A stretch of DNA of 64,000 nucleotides from Campylobacter jejuni (GCF_001457695.1 NZ_LN831025.1:434001-498000), one strand, 5' to 3'. Positions 26,099-36,784 are shown, numbered from the stretch's first letter. Notes: generated by a model not told the origin, from the sequence alone. Made by a program: numbers and translations.

Positions 26099-27010
26099 TT
26101 AGTTAAGATCAGATAAATACTTTAAAATAAATTCCATAAATTCATCACTATCATTAGGGCAACTTATCAAATCATAATCACATTTTGCTAAATGTTTATA
26201 CTCCATACCTAGTTCAAAAATCGTTTCAGAACAATCTATACAAAAAGAAATAGGATAAATCAAAGCTTTATCGTTTAAATTTGCCAAAACATCGCTTGTA
26301 TTTGGTTCAAGCCATTTTACAGGGCCTAGTTTAGATTGATAAGCTAAAATAAATTCATCAAAATGATCTTTTAGCCTTTCTTTTAAAATTTCTACATGAT
26401 CATTTACATGCTTTTCATATAAATCACCTTTGTCAATAATGCTTTGTGGTAAAGAATGCGCTGAAAAAATCAAAATTTTGGCATCAAATTTACTTTTTTT
26501 ATCCAAAATGTGCGAAACTATCATCTCATTATAAAGCTCATTTTTGTAAAAAATATCTATAGTTTTTACTTTTGCTTGAATTTTTTGCTTTGAAATTTCA
26601 TTTTGCAGAACTTCTAAAGATGAAGTTACTGTGGTGTAAGAATGGTGCGGATAAAGTGGAAAAAGAATGATTTCATCACTTTCATTTAAAGTGTATTTTT
26701 GCAAAATTTCTGTGGCAAAAGGAGGCACATAAAGATTTACAAAATCAAATTTAAATTCATCTTGTTTTAAATTAAGTTTGTTACACAGGCTTTGAGTAAG
26801 TTCATTTAAAGGGGATTTTCCACCCATTTTTCTATAGTTTTCTTGCATGGCTTTAACGCGAGCCTTTGTTATGATCCATGCTACAAATTTTCTTAAAAAT
26901 CGATTTTTGATTCCTAAAATATAAGGATCATTAAACATATTTTTTAAAAAAACTTCACAATCTTGTAAATTCGTAGCTCCGCCCATATTTAAAAATAAAA
27001 CTAATTTCAC
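26099..27010 (-). CDS. hemH: Ferrochelatase
   Basis: A 303-residue ferrochelatase that inserts iron into porphyrin in the last step of haem synthesis. It shows the N-terminal LFLNMGGATN, the central ILIFSAHSLPQSIIDKGD with the catalytic histidine, and CIDCSETIFELGMEY near the C-terminus with the conserved glutamate. It overlaps the oxidoreductase gene by 4 nt, so it is translated from the same message as two sugar-modifying enzymes, an unusual pairing. Equivalent to Cj0503c. Confidence 0.93.
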   Translation of the reverse strand: MKLVLFLNMGGATNLQDCEVFLKNMFNDPYILGIKNRFLRKFVAWIITKARVKAMQENYRKMGGKSPLNELTQSLCNKLNLKQDEFKFDFVNLYVPPFATEILQKYTLNESDEIILFPLYPHHSYTTVTSSLEVLQNEISKQKIQAKVKTIDIFYKNELYNEMIVSHILDKKSKFDAKILIFSAHSLPQSIIDKGDLYEKHVNDHVEILKERLKDHFDEFILAYQSKLGPVKWLEPNTSDVLANLNDKALIYPISFCIDCSETIFELGMEYKHLAKCDYDLISCPNDSDEFMEFILKYLSDLN

Positions 27011-27873
27011 GCAAACCTTTCTAAAATTTCTTGAACTTTGTAAGCATCGCTCGTACTGGCTAGATGATTGGGTTGATTATCGATAAGTTTTAACAAAGCT
27101 TCGTGTTCTGAAAAAAGTGGACTTTGTTGAGTAAGTTCTATAAAATTTCCATCTTTTAATAAAGAAAAATCATTTAAATTGGCTTCATAAAAATGATTTT
27201 TAGTAATAAGATGAATTTTTCTTAGTTTTTGTGTACTATTCCAACTTTGATGTATGCTAGCAATACATTTTTCAAGCCCACATAGAATAATGCTTTCACT
27301 TTCTCTTGTTTGATCTTGGGTGTATTTTTTGAGCAAATTGGTTTTTGTTATTTCTTGTTTGCTTAAAAAACAAAGCAAATCAAGATCATGTACAGCCAAA
27401 TCTTGCAAAATCCCTACATCGCTGATTCTTTGTGGGTAGGGTGAAAATCTTTGTATGTTAATGCTGATAATTTCTTCATTTTCGAGCTCTTTTTTTAGGG
27501 CTAAAACCGCAGGATTAAATCTTTCGCAAAAACCTACGCCTACTTTTACGCTGTATTCTTTAGCTAAATTTGAAATTTCGTCTATTTCTTTTAAATTTAG
27601 AGCTAAAGGCTTTTCGATTAAAACGCATTTGCATTGTTTAAAAACTTTTTTTGCTATTGCTAAATGTGAATTTGTAGGTGTTGCTATGATGATAATATCA
27701 TTATTTTGATTTAAAAATTTATCCAAATCATCATGAAAAATATCATCAAAAATATTTAGATTTGGATTTTTACAAAGATCAAAAAGTGTATTAAGCTTAA
27801 AATGAGAATTTTTACTAAGTTCATTTAAGTGGTTTTGCCCCATTTTTCCAAGGCCTATAATACCTATTTTCAT
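27007..27873 (-). CDS. Gfo/Idh/MocA-family oxidoreductase (WbpB/WlbA-like)
   Basis: A 288-residue NAD(P)-dependent dehydrogenase. The N-terminal Rossmann motif is GIIGLGKMGQNHL, and the family motif VLIEKPLAL with the catalytic lysine lies near residue 91. The start is ATG at 27873; the ORF extension to 27921 overlaps the upstream gene. It sits 4 nt after a WbpE-like aminotransferase. In Pseudomonas and Bordetella, a dehydrogenase of this family and that aminotransferase act in turn on UDP-GlcNAc-uronic acid to make a 3-amino sugar; the same here is inference. Equivalent to Cj0504c. Confidence 0.85.
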   Translation of the reverse strand: MKIGIIGLGKMGQNHLNELSKNSHFKLNTLFDLCKNPNLNIFDDIFHDDLDKFLNQNNDIIIIATPTNSHLAIAKKVFKQCKCVLIEKPLALNLKEIDEISNLAKEYSVKVGVGFCERFNPAVLALKKELENEEIISINIQRFSPYPQRISDVGILQDLAVHDLDLLCFLSKQEITKTNLLKKYTQDQTRESESIILCGLEKCIASIHQSWNSTQKLRKIHLITKNHFYEANLNDFSLLKDGNFIELTQQSPLFSEHEALLKLIDNQPNHLASTSDAYKVQEILERFA

Positions 27874-27877
27874 GGAA

Positions 27878-28951
27878 TTAATCTTTAAAAATACAAATAA
27901 CTTGCTCTTGCTCTTCTTCACTTAAAAAAGGTGAAAAAGGCAAAGATAAGATGTGTTCGCTTGCATATTCTGAATTTTTAAGTTCTAAATTTGAAAACTC
28001 ACTAAAGCAAGGTTGTTTATGCAAAGGGGTTGGATAATGTATAGCATAAGGTATATTAGCTTTTTCAAATTTTTGCAATACACTAGCTCTATCTTCAACC
28101 AAAACGCTGTATTGCGCATAAGCGCTAAAAGCATTTGGATCAATTTGCGGAATTTGACAGTTTTTTAAATTTGCATTATAAGTTTGTGCTAATTTTTGTC
28201 TTTTGTCTAATTCTTTTTCTAGGTATTTTAACTTAACATTTAAAATCGCCGCTTGTAAAGTATCAAGGCGTCCATTTATACCTATAAATTCATGTTTATA
28301 ACGCTGAGTTTGTCCGTGATTGAGTAAAATTCTTATTTTTTTAGCAATTTCATCATCATGGCAAAAAATAGCCCCGCCATCGCCGTAAGCTCCCAAAGGT
28401 TTCGAAGGAAAAAAGCTCGTGCATGAAATTTTAGCTATAGAGCAGGATTTTTCTCCTTTGAAACTTGCGCCAAAACTTTGTGCACCATCTTCAATCAAAG
28501 TGATATCTTTATTTTTTAAAATTTCTTCTAAAGTTCTTAAATCACTCATTTGTCCAAACATACTTACTGCTATAACAGCTTTAGTTTTTGGGGTTATTGC
28601 TTTTTGTACTGCTTCAAAATCAAGATTGTAATTTGATAAATTTATATCTACAAAAACAGGTTTTGCACCTACTAAAGCCACAACTTCAGCTGTTGCTATG
28701 AAAGTAAAACTAGGCACTATAACTTCATCATCTTTGCCAATATCTAAGGCTCTTAAGGCAAGATATAAAGCACTAGTTCCACTTGAACAACCTATAGCAT
28801 GTTTAATATTTACAAAATGAGCTAAATTTTGCCCAAATTCATTAAGCTTTGCACCGCCTATAAAAGAAGAGCTTGATAAAACGCTTTCAATTTCAGCATT
28901 GATTTCATCTTTGTATGCGAGATATTGAGCTTGAAGATTAATAAAATTCAT
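27878..28951 (-). CDS. DegT/DnrJ/EryC1 sugar aminotransferase (WbpE-like)
   Basis: A 357-residue PLP-dependent aminotransferase. Motifs are CSSGTSALYLAL, EVIVPSFTFIATAE, LIEDGAQSFGASFKG, the PLP lysine in CTSFFPSKPLGAYGDGG, and INGRLDTLQAAIL. From memory this is strikingly close to WbpE/WlbC, the UDP-2-acetamido-2-deoxy-ribo-hexuluronate aminotransferase, more than to the PglE-type enzymes of the Campylobacter glycan loci. It is the first gene of a three-gene minus-strand unit with the oxidoreductase and hemH, and is divergent from alaS. The product sugar is unproven. Equivalent to Cj0505c. Confidence 0.88.
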   Translation of the reverse strand: MNFINLQAQYLAYKDEINAEIESVLSSSSFIGGAKLNEFGQNLAHFVNIKHAIGCSSGTSALYLALRALDIGKDDEVIVPSFTFIATAEVVALVGAKPVFVDINLSNYNLDFEAVQKAITPKTKAVIAVSMFGQMSDLRTLEEILKNKDITLIEDGAQSFGASFKGEKSCSIAKISCTSFFPSKPLGAYGDGGAIFCHDDEIAKKIRILLNHGQTQRYKHEFIGINGRLDTLQAAILNVKLKYLEKELDKRQKLAQTYNANLKNCQIPQIDPNAFSAYAQYSVLVEDRASVLQKFEKANIPYAIHYPTPLHKQPCFSEFSNLELKNSEYASEHILSLPFSPFLSEEEQEQVICIFKD

Positions 28952-29024
28952 AAAACACCTTGAAATTAATGATATAAAATTAAAATTTTATTGTATTTTA
29001 GTTTTACTTAATTTAAAGTAATTT

Positions 29025-29033
29025 TGGTATGAT
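29025..29033 (+). promoter_or_regulatory. Extended -10 promoter for alaS
   Basis: TGGTATGAT: a TATGAT hexamer with TG one base upstream, in AT-rich DNA between two divergent genes. It predicts a transcript start near 29040 and a short leader of about 25 nt before alaS. Confidence 0.6.
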
Positions 29034-29064
29034 ATGCTTTTATAAAAATTTCTTAGGAAAATTC

Positions 29065-31593
29065 ATGGATATTAGAAAAGCTTATTTGGATTTTTTTGCA
29101 TCAAAAAGACATGAGATCACCCCATCAAGCCCTTTAGTTCCTGATGATGCAACTTTACTTTTTACTAACGCGGGTATGGTGCCTTTTAAAAGTATATTTA
29201 CAGGAGAAATTCCACGCCCAAACCCTCCACGCAAAACAAGCTGTCAAACCTGCATAAGAGCGGGTGGAAAGCACAATGACTTAGATAATGTAGGATATAC
29301 CGCACGCCATCATACTTTTTTTGAAATGCTTGGGAATTTTAGTTTTGGAGATTATTTTAAAGAACAAGCCATAACTTATGCTTGGGAATTTGTAACTGAA
29401 GTTTTAAAACTACCTAAAGACAGACTTTATGTAACCGTGCATGAAAACGATGATGAAGCTTTTAATCTATGGCAAAAACACATTCAAAAAGAAAGAATTT
29501 ACAAATTTGGCGATAAAGATAATTTCTGGCAAATGGGCGATACTGGTCCTTGTGGTCCTTGTAGTGAGATTTTTTATGACCAAGGAGAAGAGCATTTTAA
29601 CTCAAGCGAAGATTATATGGGTGGAGATGGAGATAGATTTTTAGAAATCTGGAATCTTGTTTTTATGCAATACGAAAGAAGTGCTGATGGAGTGCTTAGC
29701 CCACTACCAAAGCCAAGCATTGATACGGGAATGGGACTTGAAAGGGTAACAGCGATTAAAGAAGGTAAATTCAGCAATTTTGATAGCTCGCTTTTTATGC
29801 CAATCATCAATGAAATTTCAAAACTTTGTAATAAAACTTATATTTATGAAAGCGGAGCAAGTTTTAGAGTCATAGCTGATCATATAAGATCAAGTGTATT
29901 TTTGCTTGCACAAGGGGTAAGTTTTGATAAAGAAGGTAGAGGTTATGTTTTGCGTCGTATTTTGCGTCGTGCTTTAAGACATGGATATTTGCTAGGTTTT
30001 AAACAAGCTTTTATGTATAAACTAGTTGATATTGTATGCGATTTAATGGGTGGACATTATACCTATCTTAATGAGAAAAAAGACTTTATAAAAGAACAAA
30101 TTCGCCTTGAAGAAGAAAGATTTTTAAGCACTATAGAAAATGGGATTGAAATTTTTAATGAAGAGCTTAAAAACACTAAAGAAATTTTTAGCGGAGAAGT
30201 AGCCTTTAAGCTTTATGATACTTATGGTTTTCCGCTTGATTTAACGGCTGATATGCTAAGAGAAAAAAATCTTAAAGTTGATGAAGAAAAATTTGAACTT
30301 TTAATGAATGAGCAAAAAGCACGCGCTAAAGCTTCTTGGAAAGGAAGTGGAGATAAAACTGCAAGCGGAGATTTTAAAAACTTGCTTGAAAAATTTGGAG
30401 AAAATCATTTCGTAGGTTATGAAAAAGCAGAATGCGAAAGTAAAATTTTAGCCCTTTTAGATGAAGATTTTAAAGAAGTTTCCACCCTTAAAGATGCGGG
30501 TTGGGTGATGCTTGAAAACACACCTTTTTATGCAACAAGTGGGGGGCAAAGTGCTGATAGTGGATTTATAGCCAAGCGTGAAGTTTTAGATACGCAAAAG
30601 TTTTTTAATCTCAATCTTAGCTTTGTAAAAGCAGGCGAAGAACTAAAAGTTGGCGATATAGTTCATGCAAGAATCGATATAGAAAAAAGAGAGCAAATCG
30701 CACGCCACCACTCAGCCACTCATCTTTTACACCATGCTTTAAGAGAAATTTTAGGTTCTCATGTAAGTCAAGCAGGATCTTTGGTTGAAAGCAATAAACT
30801 AAGATTTGATTTTACTCATCATAAAGCTTTAAGCAAAGAAGAGCTAGAAAGCATTGAAAAAAGAGTCAATGAAATGATTATAAACTCAAGCGAAGCTATC
30901 TTAGAAAATATGCCTTTAGAAGAAGCTAAAAAAAGCGGTGCTATAGCATTGTTTAATGAAAAATACCAAGGCAATGTGCGTGTTTTAACTCTAGGTGAAA
31001 GCAAGGAACTTTGCGGGGGAACTCATGTTAAAAATACTGCTCAAATAGGAAGTTTTTACATAGTTAAAGAAAGCGGTGTGAGTGCTGGAGTTAGACGCAT
31101 TGAAGCTGTGGTTTCTAAAGCGGCTTTAGAATTTGTAAAAAATCAACTTGAAGAACTTTCTAAAGCAAAAGATGAGCTTAAAAATAATGATATTTTAAAC
31201 GGGGTTAAAAAGCTTAAAAATGAAATTTTAAGTTTAAAAAATGAGCTTAAAAATTCAAGTAAAACCGAGCTTGATTCTAAAAATATCCAAGGTGTTGAAA
31301 TTTGCGTAAAGCGTGTAGATAATGGCGATATTAAAGCTATGATTGATGATTTTAAAAACAAATTTGCTAAAGCGGTGATTTTACTTATCCAAGTAAAAGA
31401 TGAAAAAATCACTTTAGCAGCTGGCGTTAAAGATGTGCCTTTAAAAGCAGGAGCTTTAGTTAAAGAAGCGGCGCAAATTTTAGGTGGAAATGGTGGCGGA
31501 AGAGATGATTTTGCTACTGCAGGTGGAAAAGATTTAAGCAAAATCAATGAAGCTTTAAAACAAAGCTTAGAAACGATAGAAAAAGCACTTTAA
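29065..31593 (+). CDS. alaS: Alanyl-tRNA synthetase
   Basis: An 842-residue class II synthetase, normal length. The N-terminal catalytic core begins [31 protein letters not shown] and the [10 protein letters not shown] motif follow. The editing domain carries the zinc motifs HSATH (about residue 547) and CGGTH (about 650), and the C-terminal domain ends with [15 protein letters not shown]. The start is ATG 29065 behind TAGGAAA; an ORF extension to 29029 lies on the promoter and is rejected. A six-G run at 30541-30546 encodes SGGQ and is too short to be a likely phase switch. maf follows with a 1-nt overlap. Confidence 0.97.
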   Translation: MDIRKAYLDFFASKRHEITPSSPLVPDDATLLFTNAGMVPFKSIFTGEIPRPNPPRKTSCQTCIRAGGKHNDLDNVGYTARHHTFFEMLGNFSFGDYFKEQAITYAWEFVTEVLKLPKDRLYVTVHENDDEAFNLWQKHIQKERIYKFGDKDNFWQMGDTGPCGPCSEIFYDQGEEHFNSSEDYMGGDGDRFLEIWNLVFMQYERSADGVLSPLPKPSIDTGMGLERVTAIKEGKFSNFDSSLFMPIINEISKLCNKTYIYESGASFRVIADHIRSSVFLLAQGVSFDKEGRGYVLRRILRRALRHGYLLGFKQAFMYKLVDIVCDLMGGHYTYLNEKKDFIKEQIRLEEERFLSTIENGIEIFNEELKNTKEIFSGEVAFKLYDTYGFPLDLTADMLREKNLKVDEEKFELLMNEQKARAKASWKGSGDKTASGDFKNLLEKFGENHFVGYEKAECESKILALLDEDFKEVSTLKDAGWVMLENTPFYATSGGQSADSGFIAKREVLDTQKFFNLNLSFVKAGEELKVGDIVHARIDIEKREQIARHHSATHLLHHALREILGSHVSQAGSLVESNKLRFDFTHHKALSKEELESIEKRVNEMIINSSEAILENMPLEEAKKSGAIALFNEKYQGNVRVLTLGESKELCGGTHVKNTAQIGSFYIVKESGVSAGVRRIEAVVSKAALEFVKNQLEELSKAKDELKNNDILNGVKKLKNEILSLKNELKNSSKTELDSKNIQGVEICVKRVDNGDIKAMIDDFKNKFAKAVILLIQVKDEKITLAAGVKDVPLKAGALVKEAAQILGGNGGGRDDFATAGGKDLSKINEALKQSLETIEKAL

Positions 31594-32144
31594 TGTTAAT
31601 TCTTGCTTCAAGTTCCATTTCAAGAGCTAACTTGCTTAAAACCGCAAAGATTGATTTTAAGCAAGTTAGTTTTGATTATGATGAAAATTTAAATAAAAAT
31701 ATTTCACCTTTTTTATATGTTCAAAAAATAGTTCTTGAAAAAGAAAGACAATTTTTAAGTACTTTAGGCAAAGATTTTCAAAACCAAAATTTGCTTTTTG
31801 CAGATAGTATAGTTTGTATAGATGAAAAAATTCTTACCAAAGCAAAGGATAAAAAAGAAGCTTATGAAATGCTTGCCTTACAAAATGGAAAGTATGCAAG
31901 TATTTTATCGGCTTTTTTGCTTGTAAAACCTGAAAAAAGAGTTTTTTCTCTTTCAAAAACTACGCTTTATTTTAAAAATTTTGATGAAAATGCTTTAAGA
32001 GATTATGTAGAAAATGATCTTTATAAAGGCAAGGCGGGTTGTATTATGTGTGAGGGTTTTCATCAAAATTTCATCACCCAACAAGTAGGAAATCTAAGCA
32101 CTGCTTTAGGGCTTGATATCCAAACTTTAAAGGCTTATTTATGA
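31593..32144 (+). CDS. maf: Maf-family nucleotide pyrophosphatase
   Basis: A 183-residue Maf protein. It has the N-terminal SSSISRANLLK loop and FADSIV with the conserved aspartate, and DYVENDLYKGKAGC in the second half. Maf enzymes hydrolyse dTTP, UTP or modified nucleotides and are linked to septum control. Sequence is somewhat diverged (SISR in place of the usual SPRR), as in related Campylobacterota. It overlaps alaS by 1 nt and pbpA by 4 nt. Equivalent to Cj0507. Confidence 0.87.
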   Translation: MLILASSSISRANLLKTAKIDFKQVSFDYDENLNKNISPFLYVQKIVLEKERQFLSTLGKDFQNQNLLFADSIVCIDEKILTKAKDKKEAYEMLALQNGKYASILSAFLLVKPEKRVFSLSKTTLYFKNFDENALRDYVENDLYKGKAGCIMCEGFHQNFITQQVGNLSTALGLDIQTLKAYL

Positions 32145-34072
32145 AAATATTAAAATATATTTTTTCATTTTTTACTCTTTTGTTTATAGCTGGATTTATT
32201 TATGTGGCTTATCTTTTCACAAGTGCTGATACTGAGGGTTATACTTTCAAAGAATACAAACCTCCTCTTACAACACAAATTTACGATAGAAATGGCAAGC
32301 TTGTGGCTAATATTTTTGAACAGCATCGTTTTTATGCTCCTTATGAAGAGCTTCCTCCACGCCTTATAGAGGCTTTGGTTGCTATAGAAGATACAAGCTT
32401 TTTTGAACATAATGGAGTTAATATCGATGCCATTTTTAGAGCTGCTGTAAAAATCATAAAAAGCGGTGGAAAAACCATGGAAGGAGCTTCCACTCTTACC
32501 CAGCAATTTATTAAAAACACGGAATTAACCCCAGAAAGAACTATTATGCGTAAAATTCGCGAAGCTTTGCTTGCTTATAAAATGGAAACCATTTTAACTA
32601 AAGAGCAAATTTTAGAAAGGTATTTAAATTTTATCTTTTTTGGACATGGGTATTATGGAGTAAAAACCGCAGCTTTGGGGTATTTTCATAAAAATTTAAA
32701 TGAACTAAGCCTTAAAGAGATTGCTATGCTAGTAGGTATGCCAAAAGCACCTAGCAGTTATGATCCTACAAAGCATTTAGATCTTTCCATCTCAAGAGCA
32801 AATAATGTTATTTCAAGAATGTATAATCTAGGTTGGATTTCAAAAGCAGATTATGATACAGCCATCAAAGAAATTCCGCAAGTTTATGATGATACGCTTA
32901 CTCAAAATGCTGCTCCTTATGTCGTAGATGAAGTGATTAAACAATTAAGCCCTAATATTAAAGACTTAAAAACAGGTGGATATAAAATCATTTTAAATAT
33001 AGACTTAGATGTTCAAAATATGGCACAGAATGCTTTGAAATTTGGTTATGATGAGATAGTAAAACGCGATAAAGATGCAAATTTAAGCACTTTAAACGGA
33101 GCTATGGTCGTGGTAAATCATCAAAGTGGTGATGTTTTAGCTTTGGTAGGTGGGGTTGATTATGAAAAAAGTAATTATAACCGTGCTACTCAAAGTATGC
33201 GTCAACCTGGAAGCTCTTTTAAACCTTTTGTGTATCAAGTGGCGATTAATTTAGGATATTCGCCTATGAGTGAAATTGCTGATATTTCTAGAATTTTTGA
33301 AGGTGGAGCGGGTAATAATGAGGATTGGAAACCTAAAAATGAAGGGGGTAAATTTTTAGGTTTAATTACCTTAAAAGAAGCTTTAACAAGATCAAGAAAT
33401 TTAGCTACCATTAATCTCGCACTTGATATGGGGCTTGATGTTCTTTACTCTAAACTAATGGAATTTGGATTTAAAGATATACCGCCTAATTTATCAATCG
33501 TATTGGGAAGTTTTGGTATTTCTCCTTTGGAGTATTCGAAATTTTATACCATGTTTGGGAACTATGGTATGATTAAAGATCCTCAAAGTATCAGACAAGT
33601 TCAGGATAAAACCGGTAAAACCATCATGGAATTTAACTCAAATGAGCGTAAAGTCAGCGATGAAGCGCAAAGTTTTCTGGTTTTAGATATGATGAGAAAT
33701 GTTGTTGAAAAAGGCACAGGGCGTAATGCAAGAGTAAAAGATATAGAAATAGCAGGAAAAACAGGAACAACGAATAAAAGTGTTGATGCTTGGTTTTGTG
33801 GATTTACGCCTGAAATAGAAGCAATCATTTGGTATGGAAATGATAACAACAAGCCTATGCGTTATACAGAAGGTGGAGCTAGAACGGCTGCTCCTGTGTT
33901 TAGAGAATTTTTAACTCAATATATAGAAAAATTCCCTGATACAACTAGAAAATTTAGCATTCCTAATGGAGTTTATCGCGGAAATTATAAAGGAGAAAGT
34001 GCTTATTATACCACCAAATCACCATTACCAAAAGCAAATATGAAATTTAATGAAAGCGAGATTATATTTTGA
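32141..34072 (+). CDS. pbpA: Class A penicillin-binding protein 1A
   Basis: A 643-residue bifunctional peptidoglycan synthase. One N-terminal membrane helix is followed by the glycosyltransferase domain (EDTSFFEHNGVN with the catalytic Glu, EGASTLTQQFIKN, RKIREALLAYKME) and the transpeptidase domain with the active serine in GSSFKPF, the SRN triad in SRNLATINL and KTGTT. It acts in the periplasm to polymerise and cross-link glycan strands. It ends in a 12-bp hairpin shared with the convergent clpB. Confidence 0.95.
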   Translation: MKILKYIFSFFTLLFIAGFIYVAYLFTSADTEGYTFKEYKPPLTTQIYDRNGKLVANIFEQHRFYAPYEELPPRLIEALVAIEDTSFFEHNGVNIDAIFRAAVKIIKSGGKTMEGASTLTQQFIKNTELTPERTIMRKIREALLAYKMETILTKEQILERYLNFIFFGHGYYGVKTAALGYFHKNLNELSLKEIAMLVGMPKAPSSYDPTKHLDLSISRANNVISRMYNLGWISKADYDTAIKEIPQVYDDTLTQNAAPYVVDEVIKQLSPNIKDLKTGGYKIILNIDLDVQNMAQNALKFGYDEIVKRDKDANLSTLNGAMVVVNHQSGDVLALVGGVDYEKSNYNRATQSMRQPGSSFKPFVYQVAINLGYSPMSEIADISRIFEGGAGNNEDWKPKNEGGKFLGLITLKEALTRSRNLATINLALDMGLDVLYSKLMEFGFKDIPPNLSIVLGSFGISPLEYSKFYTMFGNYGMIKDPQSIRQVQDKTGKTIMEFNSNERKVSDEAQSFLVLDMMRNVVEKGTGRNARVKDIEIAGKTGTTNKSVDAWFCGFTPEIEAIIWYGNDNNKPMRYTEGGARTAAPVFREFLTQYIEKFPDTTRKFSIPNGVYRGNYKGESAYYTTKSPLPKANMKFNESEIIF

Positions 34073-34096
34073 AAGTAGAAAGATCTACTTTCAAAA
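34067..34096. terminator. Bidirectional terminator between pbpA and clpB
   Basis: TTTTGAAAGTAG (34067-34078) and CTACTTTCAAAA (34085-34096) form a perfect 12-bp stem with a 6-nt loop. Both arms end in A/T runs, so it reads as a terminator on either strand. It includes the pbpA stop codon and ends 3 nt before the clpB stop. Confidence 0.85.
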
Positions 34097-34099
34097 TGA

Positions 34100-36673
34100 T
34101 TAAGCTTTTTTGATGATTATTTCATCATCTTTTGTATCAATGATAATGCTATCATTTTCATGAAGTTCATCAGCAAGTATCATATCGCTTAATTTATCTT
34201 CTATAAGATCATAAATAGCTCTTCTTAAAGGTCTAGCACCAAAATCAGGGTCAAAACCATCTTTAGCGATTAAAAGGGCTGCATTTTCGCTTAAACTTGC
34301 TTTTATTCCCTTGTTTTCTAAGCTCATTTGTAAATCTTTAAATAAAAGCTTGACTATTTCATAAGCTTCATCTTTTCCAAGTGGATTAAAGGTGATAATA
34401 TCATCTAAACGGTTTAAAAACTCAGGTTTAAAGAAATTTTTTAACTCATTTTTTACCGCATCTTCTTGTTCTTTTCCGCTTAAATTCATAATAGCACTTG
34501 AGGCGATATTAGAAGTTAAAATGATAATGGTATTTTTAAAATCCACTGTTACACCTTTGCTATCGGTTGCTCTACCATCATCTAAAATCCCTAAAAGCAC
34601 ATTAAATACATCTTTATGTGCTTTTTCAACTTCATCAAACAAAAGCACGCTATAAGGTTTTCTTCGCACAGCTTCAGTAAGCTCTCCACCTTCTTCATGT
34701 CCTATGTATCCTGGAGGTGCACCTAAGAGTCTTGAAACACTATGTTTTTCCATAAATTCACTCATATCAAAGCGAATCATTGCTTTTTCATCGTCAAATA
34801 AAAATTTCGCCAAAGCTTTAGCTGATTGTGTTTTTCCTACCCCTGTTGGCCCTAAAAATAAAAAGCTTCCTATAGGTTTATTGTCCGCATTAAGCCCTGC
34901 TTTGTTGCGTTTAATGGCTCTAGCTAAAGCACTTAAGGCCTTATCTTGCCCTATGACACTTTCTTTTAAATGTTTTTCCACTTCTAAGAATTTTTGTTTT
35001 TCGGAAGTTAGCATTTTTTGCACGCTAATACCCGTCCATTTGCTTAAAATTCCAGCAACCAAATCCTCATCTACTTGATTTTTAAGCAAAACTCCATTTT
35101 CACTCATTTTTTTCCATTTATCTTCTAAAATTTCTACTTCTTTTTCAAGACTTGGAATTTTTCCATACTCTAGCTCGGCTGCTTTTTGAAATTCACCTCT
35201 AGCTTTAGCTAAAGAAGCTTCATTTTTAAGTAGATCAATTTCTTTTTTCTTAGTGCTTATACCATCAAAAACACTTTTTTCATTTTCAAACTGTGAATTT
35301 AGGGCATTTTGTTTTTCTTTTAAATTGGCTAGTTCTTTTGCGATTTCATCAAGTCTTTTTTGATTTTTCTCATCATTTTCCATTTTTAAAGCTTCATTTT
35401 CAACTTCTAAAGTTTCTATATCTTTACGTACTTTTCTTAAAGAACTTGGTTCGCTTTCAATTTGCATTTTTAGTTCAGCTGCAGCTTCATCGATTAAATC
35501 AATAGCCTTATCAGGTAAAAAACGATCCGCTATATAACGCTTTGAAAGTTTAGCTGCAGCTACTAAAGCACTATCATTTATGGTTACATTATGATGAATT
35601 TCAAGCTTTTCTTTTATACCCCTTAACATAGCCAAAGCCTCATTAACACTTGGCTCACCTACATTTACAGGTTGAAAACGGCGTTGCAAGGCTGCATCTT
35701 TTTCAAAATATTTACGATATTCTTTTAAAGTAGTTGCTCCTATGGTATGCAGTTCTCCTCTTGCAAGAGCGGGTTTTAAAATATTTGCCGCATCCATACT
35801 GCCTTCACTAGCTCCAGCTCCTACTATAGTGTGAATTTCATCGATAAAAAGAATGATGTTTTCACTTTTTATCACTTCATTAACCACAGCTTTTAATCTA
35901 TCTTCGAATTCTCCTCTGTATTTTGCACCTGCAATTAAAGCACTCATATCAAGAGCGATAACTTTTTTATTTTGCAAAGATTTTGGAACATCTTTTTTGA
36001 TAATTCTTTGTGCTAAAGCTTCTACTATAGCTGTTTTTCCTACGCCTGGTTCACCTAAAAGTATAGGGTTATTTTTGGTTTTGCGTATTAAAATTTGCAT
36101 CAAACGTTCGATTTCTTCTTCTCTGCCTATAACAGGATCAAGTTTACCCTCGCTTGCTTTTAAGGTTAAATCTATACCAAATTTATTTAAGCTGTCTAAG
36201 GTTTCATCGCTTGTTTTGCTATCGATTTTGCGTCCCGCTCTTAGACTTTCAAGCTCTTTTTGAAATTCTCTTAAATCTAAAAATTGCGCTAAAATTTCTT
36301 TAATAGGACTTTTTTGACTTTCACTTATAAGCCAAGTATCCACACTTAAATAACTATCTCCATTAGCACTCATCAATCCTTTAGCATTTTCTAATGAATT
36401 TATAAGTTCATTGGAAAAGCGTATATTTTCACGGTTTGCATTTGAACTCGTTGCAAGTTTTGAAATTCTGCTTTTAATTTCAAGTTCTAAGGCTTCTTTA
36501 GAAATATTTAATTTATTTAAAATTTGATTTAAAATACTTGCATTATCTACGCTTAAAGCCCATAAAAGATGTAAAGGTACAACTTCATTATTTTTAGAAT
36601 GTATAGCTAAAGATGCTGCACTTTCAAGGTTTGAAAGCATATTATCAGTTAAAAAATCTTGTATATTTGCCAT
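34100..36673 (-). CDS. clpB: ClpB protein disaggregase
   Basis: An 857-residue AAA+ chaperone that, with DnaK, dissolves protein aggregates after heat stress. It has an N-terminal Clp repeat domain, NBD1 with Walker [11 protein letters not shown] and Walker [11 protein letters not shown], a long coiled-coil middle domain (about residues 390-520), and NBD2 with [10 protein letters not shown] and [10 protein letters not shown]. It is complete and of normal length. Transcription starts from a perfect consensus promoter upstream on the minus strand; in C. jejuni, clpB is part of the HspR heat-shock regulon, but I did not find a clear HAIR operator. Confidence 0.97.
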   Translation of the reverse strand: MANIQDFLTDNMLSNLESAASLAIHSKNNEVVPLHLLWALSVDNASILNQILNKLNISKEALELEIKSRISKLATSSNANRENIRFSNELINSLENAKGLMSANGDSYLSVDTWLISESQKSPIKEILAQFLDLREFQKELESLRAGRKIDSKTSDETLDSLNKFGIDLTLKASEGKLDPVIGREEEIERLMQILIRKTKNNPILLGEPGVGKTAIVEALAQRIIKKDVPKSLQNKKVIALDMSALIAGAKYRGEFEDRLKAVVNEVIKSENIILFIDEIHTIVGAGASEGSMDAANILKPALARGELHTIGATTLKEYRKYFEKDAALQRRFQPVNVGEPSVNEALAMLRGIKEKLEIHHNVTINDSALVAAAKLSKRYIADRFLPDKAIDLIDEAAAELKMQIESEPSSLRKVRKDIETLEVENEALKMENDEKNQKRLDEIAKELANLKEKQNALNSQFENEKSVFDGISTKKKEIDLLKNEASLAKARGEFQKAAELEYGKIPSLEKEVEILEDKWKKMSENGVLLKNQVDEDLVAGILSKWTGISVQKMLTSEKQKFLEVEKHLKESVIGQDKALSALARAIKRNKAGLNADNKPIGSFLFLGPTGVGKTQSAKALAKFLFDDEKAMIRFDMSEFMEKHSVSRLLGAPPGYIGHEEGGELTEAVRRKPYSVLLFDEVEKAHKDVFNVLLGILDDGRATDSKGVTVDFKNTIIILTSNIASSAIMNLSGKEQEDAVKNELKNFFKPEFLNRLDDIITFNPLGKDEAYEIVKLLFKDLQMSLENKGIKASLSENAALLIAKDGFDPDFGARPLRRAIYDLIEDKLSDMILADELHENDSIIIDTKDDEIIIKKA

Positions 36674-36705
36674 GTTTTATCCTTTATTTGGTTTATATAC
36701 TTGCT

Positions 36706-36734
36706 ATTATATAACTTTAGTCATATAATGTCAA
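36706..36734 (-). promoter_or_regulatory. Perfect-consensus sigma-70 promoter of clpB
   Basis: Read on the minus strand, TTGACA (36734-36729) and TATAAT (36711-36706) are separated by exactly 17 nt. The -10 box is 32 nt before the clpB start codon. The -35 box abuts a short inverted repeat (TCAA/TTGA, 36731-36743), which might be part of an operator. A perfect promoter held down by a repressor fits heat-shock control; that link is inference. Confidence 0.8.
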
Positions 36735-36784
36735 GTTAATTGAGTAAAATTTTTTAAATAATAGGACAAATGACTAATTTTAGA

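Noticed and set aside
30541-30546. A run of six G in alaS as a possible phase-variation switch
   Set aside because: It encodes conserved Gly-Gly in an essential gene and is shorter than the eight or more G typical of Campylobacter contingency genes. I saw no G or C tract of eight or more in the window.
31143-31547. A 134-codon minus-strand frame opposite alaS
   Set aside because: It mirrors the codon pattern of alaS, has no ribosome-binding site or promoter, and its product is low-complexity Leu/Ser.
34392-36263. Several plus-strand frames opposite clpB, up to 136 codons
   Set aside because: They are antisense shadows of the well-conserved clpB and show no recognisable domain.
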